Assembly: GCA_038323835.1 (NCBI GenBank)
Contig: JBBQHI010000012.1
Span: 1-64,000, forward strand
Direction: 5' to 3'
DNA length: 64,000 nucleotides
From: JACVRW01 sp038323835
GTDB lineage: Bacteria > Actinomycetota > Thermoleophilia > Solirubrobacterales > Thermoleophilaceae
A program made the translations under genes and the position numbers. The notes under the pieces are model-generated. The model saw only the letters and a program-made list of their open reading frames with translations, did no database searches and was not told the DNA's origin. Below are positions 24,609 to 32,624 of the stretch, piece by piece. Numbering within the stretch: position 1 is the first letter of the stretch; every line of letters begins with the position of its first letter.

Positions 24609-26282
24609 TCACTTCAGGCAGAGGCGGGAGTAGTCGTTCCCGTACACGGGATGCACCACGGCGCAGTCGTGGAAGTTCATCCGCTCCGACAGGAAGGTGG
24701 GCGTGGTGCTGTGGCCGTAGGGAGCCACCCAGGCACGCTCCACCAGGGTGCGGTTGAGCGCCTCCCAGCGAGCGGTAACCGCGGGGGTGAGGTGGGGCCG
24801 GCGGTTGAGCGCGGCGATGTCCCGGTCGATCTCGGGATCGGCGACGTTCCCCGGGTTGGGGTTATTGGTGGCCTGGATCGATCGTCCGTCCACCAGGAAG
24901 AAGAAGTCCTTCGGGTGGGGGAAGTCCTGGAACCAGTTGTTGAAGCCGGTCTGCGCGCGGGTGCCCTGGTTCCCGATCACCTGGAAGTACACGCTGCCGT
25001 CCACGATCCTGGGCCTCGCGTCGAGCCCGATCTGTTTCAGCATGTCGGCGTAGGCGAGTGTCACCTTGTCGGTCGGGTTGTCGGAGTTGCCCCACACCGT
25101 GACCTTCGCCCCCTTCGCTCCGGCCTCGGCGATGAGGCGGCGCGCCCTGTCCAGGTCGGGCCGGGCGCTTGGATCGCCCCACGGGCAGTGGCCGCGATCG
25201 AGGCGCATGTCGTACCCCGGCACCGAGGGCGGGACGAATGAGCACCCCGGCACGAGGGCGCCCGCGAAGAGCCGCACCAGCGCGCGCTTGTCGATCCCGT
25301 AGTTCACCGCCCGGCGAACCCTCGGGTCGTCGAACGGCGCCACCCGGGTGTTGAGGAAAAAGTAGTAGGTGGACGCCGCGGGCGTCTCCTTGAAGCGGTC
25401 GCCGTAGCGGCTCCGCACCTCGGGCTTGATGTCGGCGGGCGGGGCGTCCTGCATGTAGTCGAGGTCACCGCGGATCACGTCCTGCGCCTGACGTGCCGGG
25501 CTCTTCACGATGTCGGTGGTGATCGAGGCCAGGCGCCCGGCGGGAACGCCCTGAATGCCGAGCCCCGCGAAGCGCGGGTTGCGGCGGAGGACGAAATGGC
25601 GGTTGGGCACCGAATCGGTGATCTCGTACGCGCCCACGCCCGGCGGCGGATCGGAGGTCAGGTTGCGGAAGGGCGTGTCACCCGGCACCGGCGCGGCCAG
25701 GGTCATCGCCAGCACGTTGGAGAAGGTGCCGTCGGGGTGGGTGAGCGTGATCCGGATGCGGCCGGACCCGTCGTCCGCCTCGATGCCGGAGATGTCCGCC
25801 TGCGGGCGCTTCGCCTTCAGGTAGCGATCCACCCCGGCGATCTCCTCGAAGAACGAGCTGCCACCGGACTCCAGCGTCAGCAGGCGCTTCACCGCGTGCT
25901 CGAAGTCGGAGGCCCGGACGGGCGTGCCGTCGGAGTAGCGGAGCCCGTCGCGCAGCCGCAGCACGTAGGTGAGGCCGTCAGCCGACACCCGCGGGAGGTC
26001 GCGCGCCAGGCCGGGAATCAGCTCCGAGCCGCGCGCCCCCTCCTCGTGCCGGTAGGTGAGCAGCGGTGTGTACACCACCCATAGCGCCTCCCACGAGTTC
26101 GTGGTGTACCCCAGGGCCGGGTCGAGCGCGTCGGGCTGCGAGGTCTGCGCGATGGTGATGGAGCCGCCGTCGCGCCCCGCCCCGCGGTCTCCGTCGCTCC
26201 CTCCGCAGCCGGCCACCACGAGAGCGGCCACCAGTGCGAGCAACAGGACATACCGGGTAGCAGCTGGACCGGGACGAAGCAT
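24609..26282 (-). CDS. Peptide/solute-binding lipoprotein (SBP family 5)
   Basis: A 557-residue extracytoplasmic binding protein of the oligopeptide/dipeptide ABC class. The N-terminus has a lipoprotein signal with lipobox VVAGC (lipidated Cys26) and a Gly/Asp-rich linker. The mature part opens with SITIAQTSQPDALDPAL, a standard family 5 start, and is of normal length. No permease or ATPase genes lie nearby, so it is an orphan. It starts 31 bases after the hydrolase stop and may be the last gene of the GMC/monooxygenase/hydrolase operon. Confidence 0.92.
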   Translation of the reverse strand: MLRPGPAATRYVLLLALVAALVVAGCGGSDGDRGAGRDGGSITIAQTSQPDALDPALGYTTNSWEALWVVYTPLLTYRHEEGARGSELIPGLARDLPRVSADGLTYVLRLRDGLRYSDGTPVRASDFEHAVKRLLTLESGGSSFFEEIAGVDRYLKAKRPQADISGIEADDGSGRIRITLTHPDGTFSNVLAMTLAAPVPGDTPFRNLTSDPPPGVGAYEITDSVPNRHFVLRRNPRFAGLGIQGVPAGRLASITTDIVKSPARQAQDVIRGDLDYMQDAPPADIKPEVRSRYGDRFKETPAASTYYFFLNTRVAPFDDPRVRRAVNYGIDKRALVRLFAGALVPGCSFVPPSVPGYDMRLDRGHCPWGDPSARPDLDRARRLIAEAGAKGAKVTVWGNSDNPTDKVTLAYADMLKQIGLDARPRIVDGSVYFQVIGNQGTRAQTGFNNWFQDFPHPKDFFFLVDGRSIQATNNPNPGNVADPEIDRDIAALNRRPHLTPAVTARWEALNRTLVERAWVAPYGHSTTPTFLSERMNFHDCAVVHPVYGNDYSRLCLK

Positions 26283-26313
26283 CCAGTCCCGCTATCGGCG
26301 GGACGGCGCCGAT

Positions 26314-27117
26314 TCACAACCCCGGGAGGGCTCGCCCGGCCCCGGTCCCGTCGGCGATCACGCTCGCCACCAGGTCCGGGTCGTCGAAGAAGGGAGTGTG
26401 TCCGAGCCCCGGCAGCGTCACGTGGCGGGCCTGCGGCAGCACGCGGCGCGCGCGCGGAGCCTGGCGGCCGTAGATCAGCAGCGCGTCGCGACTCCCCCAG
26501 GCCACGGTGAGCGGCACCCCGGTGAGCTCCTGCCCGGCGCTGAAGGTGTGCTTCTCGAAGGCCACCAGCGCGGGGGCGAACGCCGGCGCACTCCAAGCAT
26601 CCTCCAGCAGCAGCAGCGCCTCCTCGGCCGGCATGCGCCAGGGCCGCGCAAAGAGCTGACCGAGCAGCAGCGTGCGCCCCACACGTGTGCCCGCCAGGGC
26701 GCGCACTGCGGGGCGCAGGGCGTGCGGCAGGGCTCCGGACACCCTCAGGGAGAGCTGCGAGAAGCGTCTCTCCCGCGGTGTCCAGAAGCCCGCGGGCGAG
26801 ATGGCGGTGGCCGACGCCACCGCTCCCCGGCGGACCAGCTCGAGCGCGATGGCTCCGCCCATCGAGTTGCCGGCCACGTGCGGGCGGCCGAGACCCTGCT
26901 CGGCGAAGAAGGCGATGAACGCGTCCGTGTAGGCGCCGATCGTGGGCTCCACATCCGCGGGAAGCGGGCTGGAGCGCCCGAAGCCGGGCGAGTCCGTGGC
27001 CACCACGTCGAAGGTCGGGGCCAGGCGGTCGATCACCGGGCGCCACCCCTGCCAGTGGTGGCCGATCCCGTGGATCAGGACGAGGGGCTCGCCGCGGCCG
27101 CTGCGGTGGTGGTTCAC
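26314..27117 (-). CDS. Alpha/beta hydrolase (probable carboxylesterase)
   Basis: A 267-residue hydrolase with oxyanion motif LIHGIGHHWQGW, nucleophile elbow GNSMGG near residue 93 and catalytic histidine in GLGHTPF near residue 242. GTG at 27117 overlaps the monooxygenase stop as GTGA, so translation is coupled. In this position it would hydrolyse the ester or lactone made by the Baeyer-Villiger-type enzyme upstream. It resembles the second hydrolase of the window at 61082-61924. Substrate is inferred from context only. Confidence 0.88.
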   Translation of the reverse strand: MNHHRSGRGEPLVLIHGIGHHWQGWRPVIDRLAPTFDVVATDSPGFGRSSPLPADVEPTIGAYTDAFIAFFAEQGLGRPHVAGNSMGGAIALELVRRGAVASATAISPAGFWTPRERRFSQLSLRVSGALPHALRPAVRALAGTRVGRTLLLGQLFARPWRMPAEEALLLLEDAWSAPAFAPALVAFEKHTFSAGQELTGVPLTVAWGSRDALLIYGRQAPRARRVLPQARHVTLPGLGHTPFFDDPDLVASVIADGTGAGRALPGL

Positions 27118-28571
27118 GACCGGCCGGCGGGCCGCACCTCGCGGAACTCCTCGGGGCGGATGGCCCGCGTGGCGCGCACGTACTCGACCATGAACCCGGG
27201 CCAGTTGTTCACCACACGCCCGCTGCCATCCAGCCGGTACCAGTTCCGGCAGCTCGTCCACACCGAGTCGCGCAGGCGCTCCTGCAGGCGGTCGCCCGAC
27301 GCCGCCTGCACCTCCGGGCGCACCTCCAGCGCCGCGCCGCGGCTGCGGGCCGCGCGCAGGGCGTCCATCACGTAGCGCACCTGCGCCTCGATCATCACGA
27401 TGATCGACCCGACGCCCAGGTTCGTGTTCGGGCCGTAGAGCACGAACATGTTCGGGAATCCCGACACGCTCATGCCCAGGTGGGCCTCCGCGCCCCGGGC
27501 CCAGGCCTCCTGGAGGTCGCGGCCGCCGGCGCCCGTCACAGCCATCGGCATCACGAAGTCGGTCGAGCGGAAGCCGGTGCCGTAGACGATGCAGTCCACG
27601 TCCCGCTCGCGGCCGTCGGCGGTGACCACGCCGCCCGGCGTGACGCGCTCCACCTCGTCCGTGACCAGCTCCACGTCCGGACGCTGAAGCGCGGGCAGGT
27701 ACTCCGAGCTGAACAGGATCCGCTTGCAGCCGAACGGGTAGTCGGGCCACGCCTTTTGCCGTACCGCGGGGTCTTTCAGCTGGCTGCGCATGAAGAGCTT
27801 CGACCACGTGCGCAGCAGCGCCCCGAGCGGCTTCACGCGGGTGATCCCGGCCACGAAGGTCTCCATGAACAGCCACATTCCGTAGCGGCGGGCGGCCTGG
27901 AGCCCGGGCACGTGCGCGATCGCCCGGCGCATGAGCTCCGGGTAGGGCGAGTTGTCGCGGGGAAGCATGTAGGGCGCGCTGCGCTGGTACACGTCGAGGT
28001 GCGCGGCGCGCTCGGCCACCTCGGGCACGAACTGGATCGCGCTGGCGCCGGTGCCGATCACCGCCACGCGCTTCCCCGTCATGTCGTAGTCGTGGTCCCA
28101 CTCGGCCGAGTGGAACGAGCGCCCGCGGAACTCGTCCATCCCGGGTAGCGACGGCCAGCGCGGCCGGCTCAGCTGGCCGCAGGCCACCACCAGGGCGTCG
28201 GCCTGGATCTCCTCCCCTGTGGTCGTGCGCAGCGTCCAGCGCGTGCCGGCGTCGTCGAACTCCGCGCTCGCCACCTCGGTGCCGGTGCGCACCCGGTCGA
28301 TCACGCCGTGCTTGCGCGCGGTGTCGTGGAGGTAGTCGAGGATCTCCTGCTGCGGGGAGCAGGGCTGGGACCAGTCGCGGCGCTGGTCGTAGGAGTACGA
28401 GTACAGGTAAGAGGGCACGTCGCAGGCGGCGCCGGGATAGGTGTTGTGGTGCCACACCCCGCCAAGGTCGTCGGCCCGCTCGAGAATGGTGAAGTCGTCG
28501 ATGCCCTCGCGCCTCAGGGCGATCGCCATGGCGATGCCGCTGAAGCCGGCACCCACGATCGCGACCCTCAT
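27114..28571 (-). CDS. Flavin-dependent monooxygenase, Baeyer-Villiger type
   Basis: A 485-residue FAD/NADPH enzyme. The N-terminal FAD-binding motif is GAGFSG (7-12), the second Rossmann motif GTGASA is at 173-178, and the Baeyer-Villiger fingerprint FxGxxxHxxxW[PD] is met by FRGRSFHSAEWD at 148-159. It would convert a ketone into an ester or lactone using O2. It starts in an ATGA overlap with the GMC oxidoreductase and ends in a GTGA overlap with the hydrolase. This tight order suggests a pathway oxidising a secondary alcohol through a ketone to an ester. Confidence 0.92.
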   Translation of the reverse strand: MRVAIVGAGFSGIAMAIALRREGIDDFTILERADDLGGVWHHNTYPGAACDVPSYLYSYSYDQRRDWSQPCSPQQEILDYLHDTARKHGVIDRVRTGTEVASAEFDDAGTRWTLRTTTGEEIQADALVVACGQLSRPRWPSLPGMDEFRGRSFHSAEWDHDYDMTGKRVAVIGTGASAIQFVPEVAERAAHLDVYQRSAPYMLPRDNSPYPELMRRAIAHVPGLQAARRYGMWLFMETFVAGITRVKPLGALLRTWSKLFMRSQLKDPAVRQKAWPDYPFGCKRILFSSEYLPALQRPDVELVTDEVERVTPGGVVTADGRERDVDCIVYGTGFRSTDFVMPMAVTGAGGRDLQEAWARGAEAHLGMSVSGFPNMFVLYGPNTNLGVGSIIVMIEAQVRYVMDALRAARSRGAALEVRPEVQAASGDRLQERLRDSVWTSCRNWYRLDGSGRVVNNWPGFMVEYVRATRAIRPEEFREVRPAGRS

Positions 28572-30187
28572 GCGCCCGCCTCCGCGAGCGGCGCCTCGGC
28601 ACCGCCGAGCACCGGGCGGCCGCGGATCAGGTCGGCCGCGCGCTCGGCGATCATCACCGTCGGCGCGTGGGTGTTGCCGCCGGTGATCAGCGGCATCACC
28701 GAGGCGTCCACGACCCGCAGGCCATCCAGGCCGCGCACCCGCAGCTCCGGGTCCACCACCGCGGTCTCGCCGTCCCCCATCGCGCAGGTGCCCACGGGGT
28801 GGTAGATCAGCTCGACCCGGCGGCGCAGCGCCGCCTCCAGGTCATCGTCAGTCGCGGCGTCCGCCCCCGGCTGAAGCTCCCGCCTGACGGTGGAGGCGAG
28901 CGGCTCCTGCGCGGCGATCTCGCGCGCCAGCCGCATGCCCGCGACGAGCGAGTCCACGTCGTCGCGCTCGGCCAGGCTGTTGGTGAGGATGCGCGGCTTG
29001 GCCCGCGGGTCGGCCGAGCGCAGCCACACCCGGCCGCGGCTCTGGGGAGACACGAGCACGGGCGCGATCGTGGCGCAGTGGCCCTCGAAGGTGGCGGCCC
29101 CGTGATCCTCGTAGAAGAGCGCGCCTATGTGGAACTGGATGTCGGCCGCGGCCAGCCCGGCCCGGGTGCGCACGAAAGCCACCACCTCGGCCGCCGTGGA
29201 GGTGAGGGGACCGCTCCGGCGCAGCACCCACTCGGCCATCGGCTTCGGCTTGTCGGCCCCGTAGAGCGTGTCCTCGTCGCCCAGCTCGAAGAGGCAGGTG
29301 ATGAAGGGGTGGTCCTGGAGGTTCTCCCCTACGCCCGCCAGCTCGTGCCGGACCGGCACCCCGATCTCGCTCAGCTGCCCGGACGGGCCGATCCCGGACA
29401 GCATCAGGAGCTGCGGCGACCCGATCGCCCCGGCGGCGAGGATCACCTCGCGCTCGGCCGTGGCCACGCTCTTGCCACGGCCGCGCCGGGCGTAGCGCAC
29501 ACCGGTGGCACGCCCGCCCTCGAGCTCGAGGCCGAGGGCCTGCGTGCCCGTGAGCACCCGGAGATTGTCCCGGCCCATCGCCGGGCGCAGGTAGCCGTCG
29601 GCCGCACTCCAGCGCCGCCCGCCGCGCTGAAGCACCTGGAACATGGACACGCCGTCCTGCTCCGGGCCGTTGTAGTCGTCGATCCGCGGGATCCCGGCGG
29701 CCTCGGCGGCGGCCAGGAACTTGGAGTTCATCCGCCGCGGCGAGCGCTGGTCTGCCACGTTCAGCGGGCCGCCGGTGGCGTGGAACTCCGACGCGCCGCG
29801 CTCGTTGTTCTCGGCCTTCAGGAAGTAGGGCAGCACGCCGCCCCAGCCCCAGCCGGTGGCCCCGCGCGCCTCCCAGATGTCGAAGTCGAGCGGCCGCCCG
29901 CGCACGTAGAGCATCGCGTTCATCGAGCTGGACCCGCCCAGAGAGCGGCCCCGGGGTATGTACAGCGAACGCAGATCGCAGAACGGCTCGGGCTCGGTGG
30001 CGAAGTCCCAGTCGAGCTTCGTGTGGAACTGCTTCGAGAACGCAACCGGAATCTTGATGTTGGGACTGAGGTCCCGCCCACCGGCCTCCAGCAGAAGCAC
30101 CCGGACGCCGGGGTCCTCGGTGAGCCGGTTGGCCAGCACGCACCCGGCCGAGCCCGCGCCCACGATCACGTAGTCAGCGGTGGGCAC
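28568..30187 (-). CDS. GMC family FAD-dependent alcohol oxidoreductase
   Basis: A 539-residue glucose-methanol-choline family flavoenzyme. The FAD motif GAGSAG (residues 9-14) is at the N-terminus, GMC signature 1 is around GRSLGGSSSMNAMLYVRG (80-97), and the C-terminal active-site segments are HPVGTCAMG and NTHAPTVM. It oxidises an alcohol to an aldehyde or ketone. GTG at 30187 gives MPTADYVIVG. It is the first gene of the three-gene operon with the monooxygenase and hydrolase. A strong inverted repeat lies upstream at 30281-30309. Confidence 0.92.
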   Translation of the reverse strand: MPTADYVIVGAGSAGCVLANRLTEDPGVRVLLLEAGGRDLSPNIKIPVAFSKQFHTKLDWDFATEPEPFCDLRSLYIPRGRSLGGSSSMNAMLYVRGRPLDFDIWEARGATGWGWGGVLPYFLKAENNERGASEFHATGGPLNVADQRSPRRMNSKFLAAAEAAGIPRIDDYNGPEQDGVSMFQVLQRGGRRWSAADGYLRPAMGRDNLRVLTGTQALGLELEGGRATGVRYARRGRGKSVATAEREVILAAGAIGSPQLLMLSGIGPSGQLSEIGVPVRHELAGVGENLQDHPFITCLFELGDEDTLYGADKPKPMAEWVLRRSGPLTSTAAEVVAFVRTRAGLAAADIQFHIGALFYEDHGAATFEGHCATIAPVLVSPQSRGRVWLRSADPRAKPRILTNSLAERDDVDSLVAGMRLAREIAAQEPLASTVRRELQPGADAATDDDLEAALRRRVELIYHPVGTCAMGDGETAVVDPELRVRGLDGLRVVDASVMPLITGGNTHAPTVMIAERAADLIRGRPVLGGAEAPLAEAGA

Positions 30188-30280
30188 CGGTTTGTCCCTC
30201 GTGGCCTGATTCGATCGCGCGAGCCGTCATTGACGCGGGAGGATCCTATGGGCTGGGGCGTACCCGGGCGGGAGTTCGTC

Positions 30281-30309
30281 GAGTTGCCGGGGCATAGACC
30301 CGGTAACTC
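30281..30309. promoter_or_regulatory. Long inverted repeat in divergent intergenic region
   Basis: GAGTTGCCGGG and CCCGGTAACTC form an 11-bp stem with one G/T mismatch around a 7-base loop. It lies 94 bases before the GMC start and 43 bases before the SnoaL-like start. Because it is between divergent promoters, an operator is more likely than a terminator. No regulator gene is adjacent. Confidence 0.45.
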
Positions 30310-30351
30310 GCCAAACCCCCCTCGACGTCCTTCCGGGAATACTCGGCGGGC

Positions 30352-30753
30352 ATGTACGAGGAGAACGTGGACACCCTGCGGCGGGGCCTGGCCGCCGTCA
30401 ATCAGCGCGACCGGGCTACCTGGCTCGCACTCTGCCCTCCGGAGCTCGAGAACGTTCCTCCCCGGGACTGGCCGGAATCATCTCCGATTCAGGGTGCCGG
30501 CGCGGTCTTCGACTTCTTCCTTCAGGGAAACGAGCCCTGGGACAAGAGCGCCCTCGAGTACACGGAGTTCATCGATGGAGGCAACGACACCATCCTTGCC
30601 CACGTGCAGGGCGAGATGCGGGGCAGGGCGAGCGGGGCGGGAGTCCCGTGGAGCTTCTGGTCGGTGAACACGTTCAGGGACGAGGGGCTCGTGCGGATCG
30701 AGTGGTTCGCGAACCGCGCGGACGCCCTCAGGGCCGCGGATATTTCCGAGTAG
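30352..30753 (+). CDS. SnoaL/NTF2-like fold protein
   Basis: A 133-residue single-domain cone-shaped alpha+beta barrel protein. The first helix (YEENVDTLRRGLAAVNQRD) and the end (VRIEWFANRADALRAADISE) are typical of SnoaL-like family members. These act as polyketide cyclases, isomerases or binding proteins. There is no specific catalytic signature, so its role is open. It is divergent from the GMC gene and convergent with the EamA gene (13-base gap). Confidence 0.88.
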   Translation: MYEENVDTLRRGLAAVNQRDRATWLALCPPELENVPPRDWPESSPIQGAGAVFDFFLQGNEPWDKSALEYTEFIDGGNDTILAHVQGEMRGRASGAGVPWSFWSVNTFRDEGLVRIEWFANRADALRAADISE

Positions 30754-30766
30754 CCGCGACCAACCG

Positions 30767-31726
30767 TCAGGCCGCGCTCGACTCCATGGACGTCCGCCGC
30801 GCCGGCGCCGCTCCGGGTCCCCGGCGCCTGCCCACGCGGCCCACCACGGCGGCCAGGCCCGGCGGCACCCGGCCGTCGGTGGACAGCCACGAGCCGGCGA
30901 TGATCAGCAGCAGTCCCGCCACGGCGCCCGTGCCCGGGCGCTCGCCCAGCACGGCCACGCCCAGGGCCACCGCCACGACCGGGGCCACGTAGGTGATCAC
31001 CGTGGCCCGGCCCGGGCCCACCTCGGTGACCAGCGCTGCGAAGAGCACGAAGGCGGTGGCGGTGCAGAGCAGGCCGAGCACCAGCAGCGCTCCGATCGCC
31101 TCCGAGGGAGGCACGGCATCCGGCGGCGCCAGCAGCGCGGCCGGGGTCAGTATCAGCGCAGCCACGGCGGTGGCCGCGCCCATCATCGGCACCGGCTCGA
31201 TGTCGGACAGGTGGCGCTTGAGCACCATCGGACCCGCCGCGTAGCCCGTGGCGGCCAGCAGGATCGCCCCCGCACCCAGGAGCTCGCCGGCGTCGCCCGC
31301 CACGTCCAGGCCCACCAGTGCCACCACGCCCGCGAAGCCCACCACCAGCCCAAGGAGCCGCCGCCCGTGCGCGCGCTCGCCCTCGTCGAACCGCAGCGCC
31401 ATCAGCGCCACCAGGAGCGGCACCGCGGCGATCAGGATCGCGGCCAGCGACGAGGACACGTGCTGCTCGCCCGCGGCGATCAGCGGGAACGGGATGCAGA
31501 TCTCCACCACGGCGTAGACCGCCACCAGGCGCAATCGGCCGCGCAGCGTGGGCAGCAGGCCGGCCCGCCAGGCCAGGCCGAGCAGCACCACCGCCGCCAT
31601 GAGCACGCGCACCCAGGCGAGGAACACGGGCGGGACGCCGTCGTCCACAGCGATCTTGATGAAGAGGTAGGGGATCCCCCAGAGGACCGAGACCGAGGCG
31701 AACGCCCCCCAAGCGCGCGTGCTCAT
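30767..31726 (-). CDS. EamA/DMT family transporter
   Basis: A 319-residue membrane protein with about ten hydrophobic segments in two homologous EamA halves. The first helix is WGAFASVSVLWGIPYLFIKI and the second half ends in VLGERPGTGAVAGLLLIIAG. Members export or import amino acids or small metabolites. ATG at 31726 precedes the first helix directly. A charged cytoplasmic tail of about 40 residues follows the last helix. It is divergent from the HPr-kinase-like gene, 59 bases away. Confidence 0.92.
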   Translation of the reverse strand: MSTRAWGAFASVSVLWGIPYLFIKIAVDDGVPPVFLAWVRVLMAAVVLLGLAWRAGLLPTLRGRLRLVAVYAVVEICIPFPLIAAGEQHVSSSLAAILIAAVPLLVALMALRFDEGERAHGRRLLGLVVGFAGVVALVGLDVAGDAGELLGAGAILLAATGYAAGPMVLKRHLSDIEPVPMMGAATAVAALILTPAALLAPPDAVPPSEAIGALLVLGLLCTATAFVLFAALVTEVGPGRATVITYVAPVVAVALGVAVLGERPGTGAVAGLLLIIAGSWLSTDGRVPPGLAAVVGRVGRRRGPGAAPARRTSMESSAA

Positions 31727-31785
31727 CCGGGTCAGGATCGCAGCCCCCGCGCGGCGGCGCCGGAGCCGCGACCACAATCCGGAGC

Positions 31786-32624
31786 GTGACGGCACCGGTC
31801 GAGAGCCACGCGTTCGGCCTGGGCCTCGACCTCGGGTTCGAGGTCCCGGGCCTGTGGCCGTCGCCAAGCGGCCGTCCGCGGGTGCGGCTTCGCCGCGTGG
31901 CGCCGGGGGACATCGACGCGGGGTGGGACGAGGAGAACGCGGAGACGCCCCCGCGCGGGCCCTGCTGGACTGCGCTCCGCCCGCGGGAGTGCCCGCCTGG
32001 CGCCGGCAGCGGGTGCTGGTGGGCAACGTCCTCCCCCTGGCCGCGGTGCTCGCGGGACACGAGGCACTGCACGCCAGCGCGGTGGATATCGACGGCCGCG
32101 CGGTGGGCTTCGTGGCCCGCACGGGCGCCGGCAAGACCCTCGATCGCCGTGAGCCTCGTGCTCCGCGGGCAGCGTTCGTGTGCCACGACGTGCTCTCCCT
32201 CGACGCCGGCCCGGACAGCACCGTGACGGCCCATCCCGGCCCCGGCCTGTCCAACCTCCGCCACGAGGAGGCGCGGCGCCTGAAGGGATCAGGGCTCAAG
32301 GTGCTCGGCCGCGACGACGACGGGGTGAGGGTCGTGCTGGCCCGTCGCGAGGAACCGCTGCCGCTCGACCGCCTCTACTTCGTGGAGCGCGGGAAGGAGC
32401 CCGGCGAGGCTCCGGGCATCGCGGACGCCACCGATCCGGGGCTGGTGCTCGGAGCCACGTTCACCCTCATTGTCCGCACCGAGGAGCGGCTCACCCGTCA
32501 GCTCGAGCTCGCCTCCGTCGTGGCGGCGGGAGCGGGAGTCCATCGCCTGACCATTCCCCCCGGCGTGGGCCCGGACGAGACGGCCGCCGCCGTGGAGGCG
32601 CACGTGCGGGAGGAGCCCGGGTGA
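31786..32624 (+). pseudogene. HPr-kinase-like protein of a RiPP locus, frameshifted
   Basis: The frame from GTG 31786 gives a start typical of HprK-like proteins (FGLGLDLGFEVPGL). The frame is lost near 31930, and the rest reads one frame over: CAPPAGVPAW, LVGNVLPLAAVLAG, LHASAVDIDGRAVGFVARTGAGKT (P-loop, Walker A) and VCHDVLSLDAG. After the P-loop the best match (SIAVSLVLRGQR) lies in the other frame for about 35 bases, bounded by a CCC run at 32137 and a point near 32172. This implies a compensating indel pair. HprK homologues next to asparagine-synthetase homologues occur in lasso-peptide clusters, where some phosphorylate the peptide. It ends in a GTGA overlap with the synthetase. Confidence 0.65.

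Noticed and set aside
28667..30667. A 666-codon frame opposite the GMC gene
   Set aside because: Antisense shadow of a well-conserved flavoprotein gene; no recognisable motifs.
31719..32624. Intact HPr-kinase-like gene in a single frame from upstream
   Set aside because: The first part of that frame is not protein-like and overlaps the EamA promoter region; the convincing N-terminus lies in another frame, so the gene is frameshifted.
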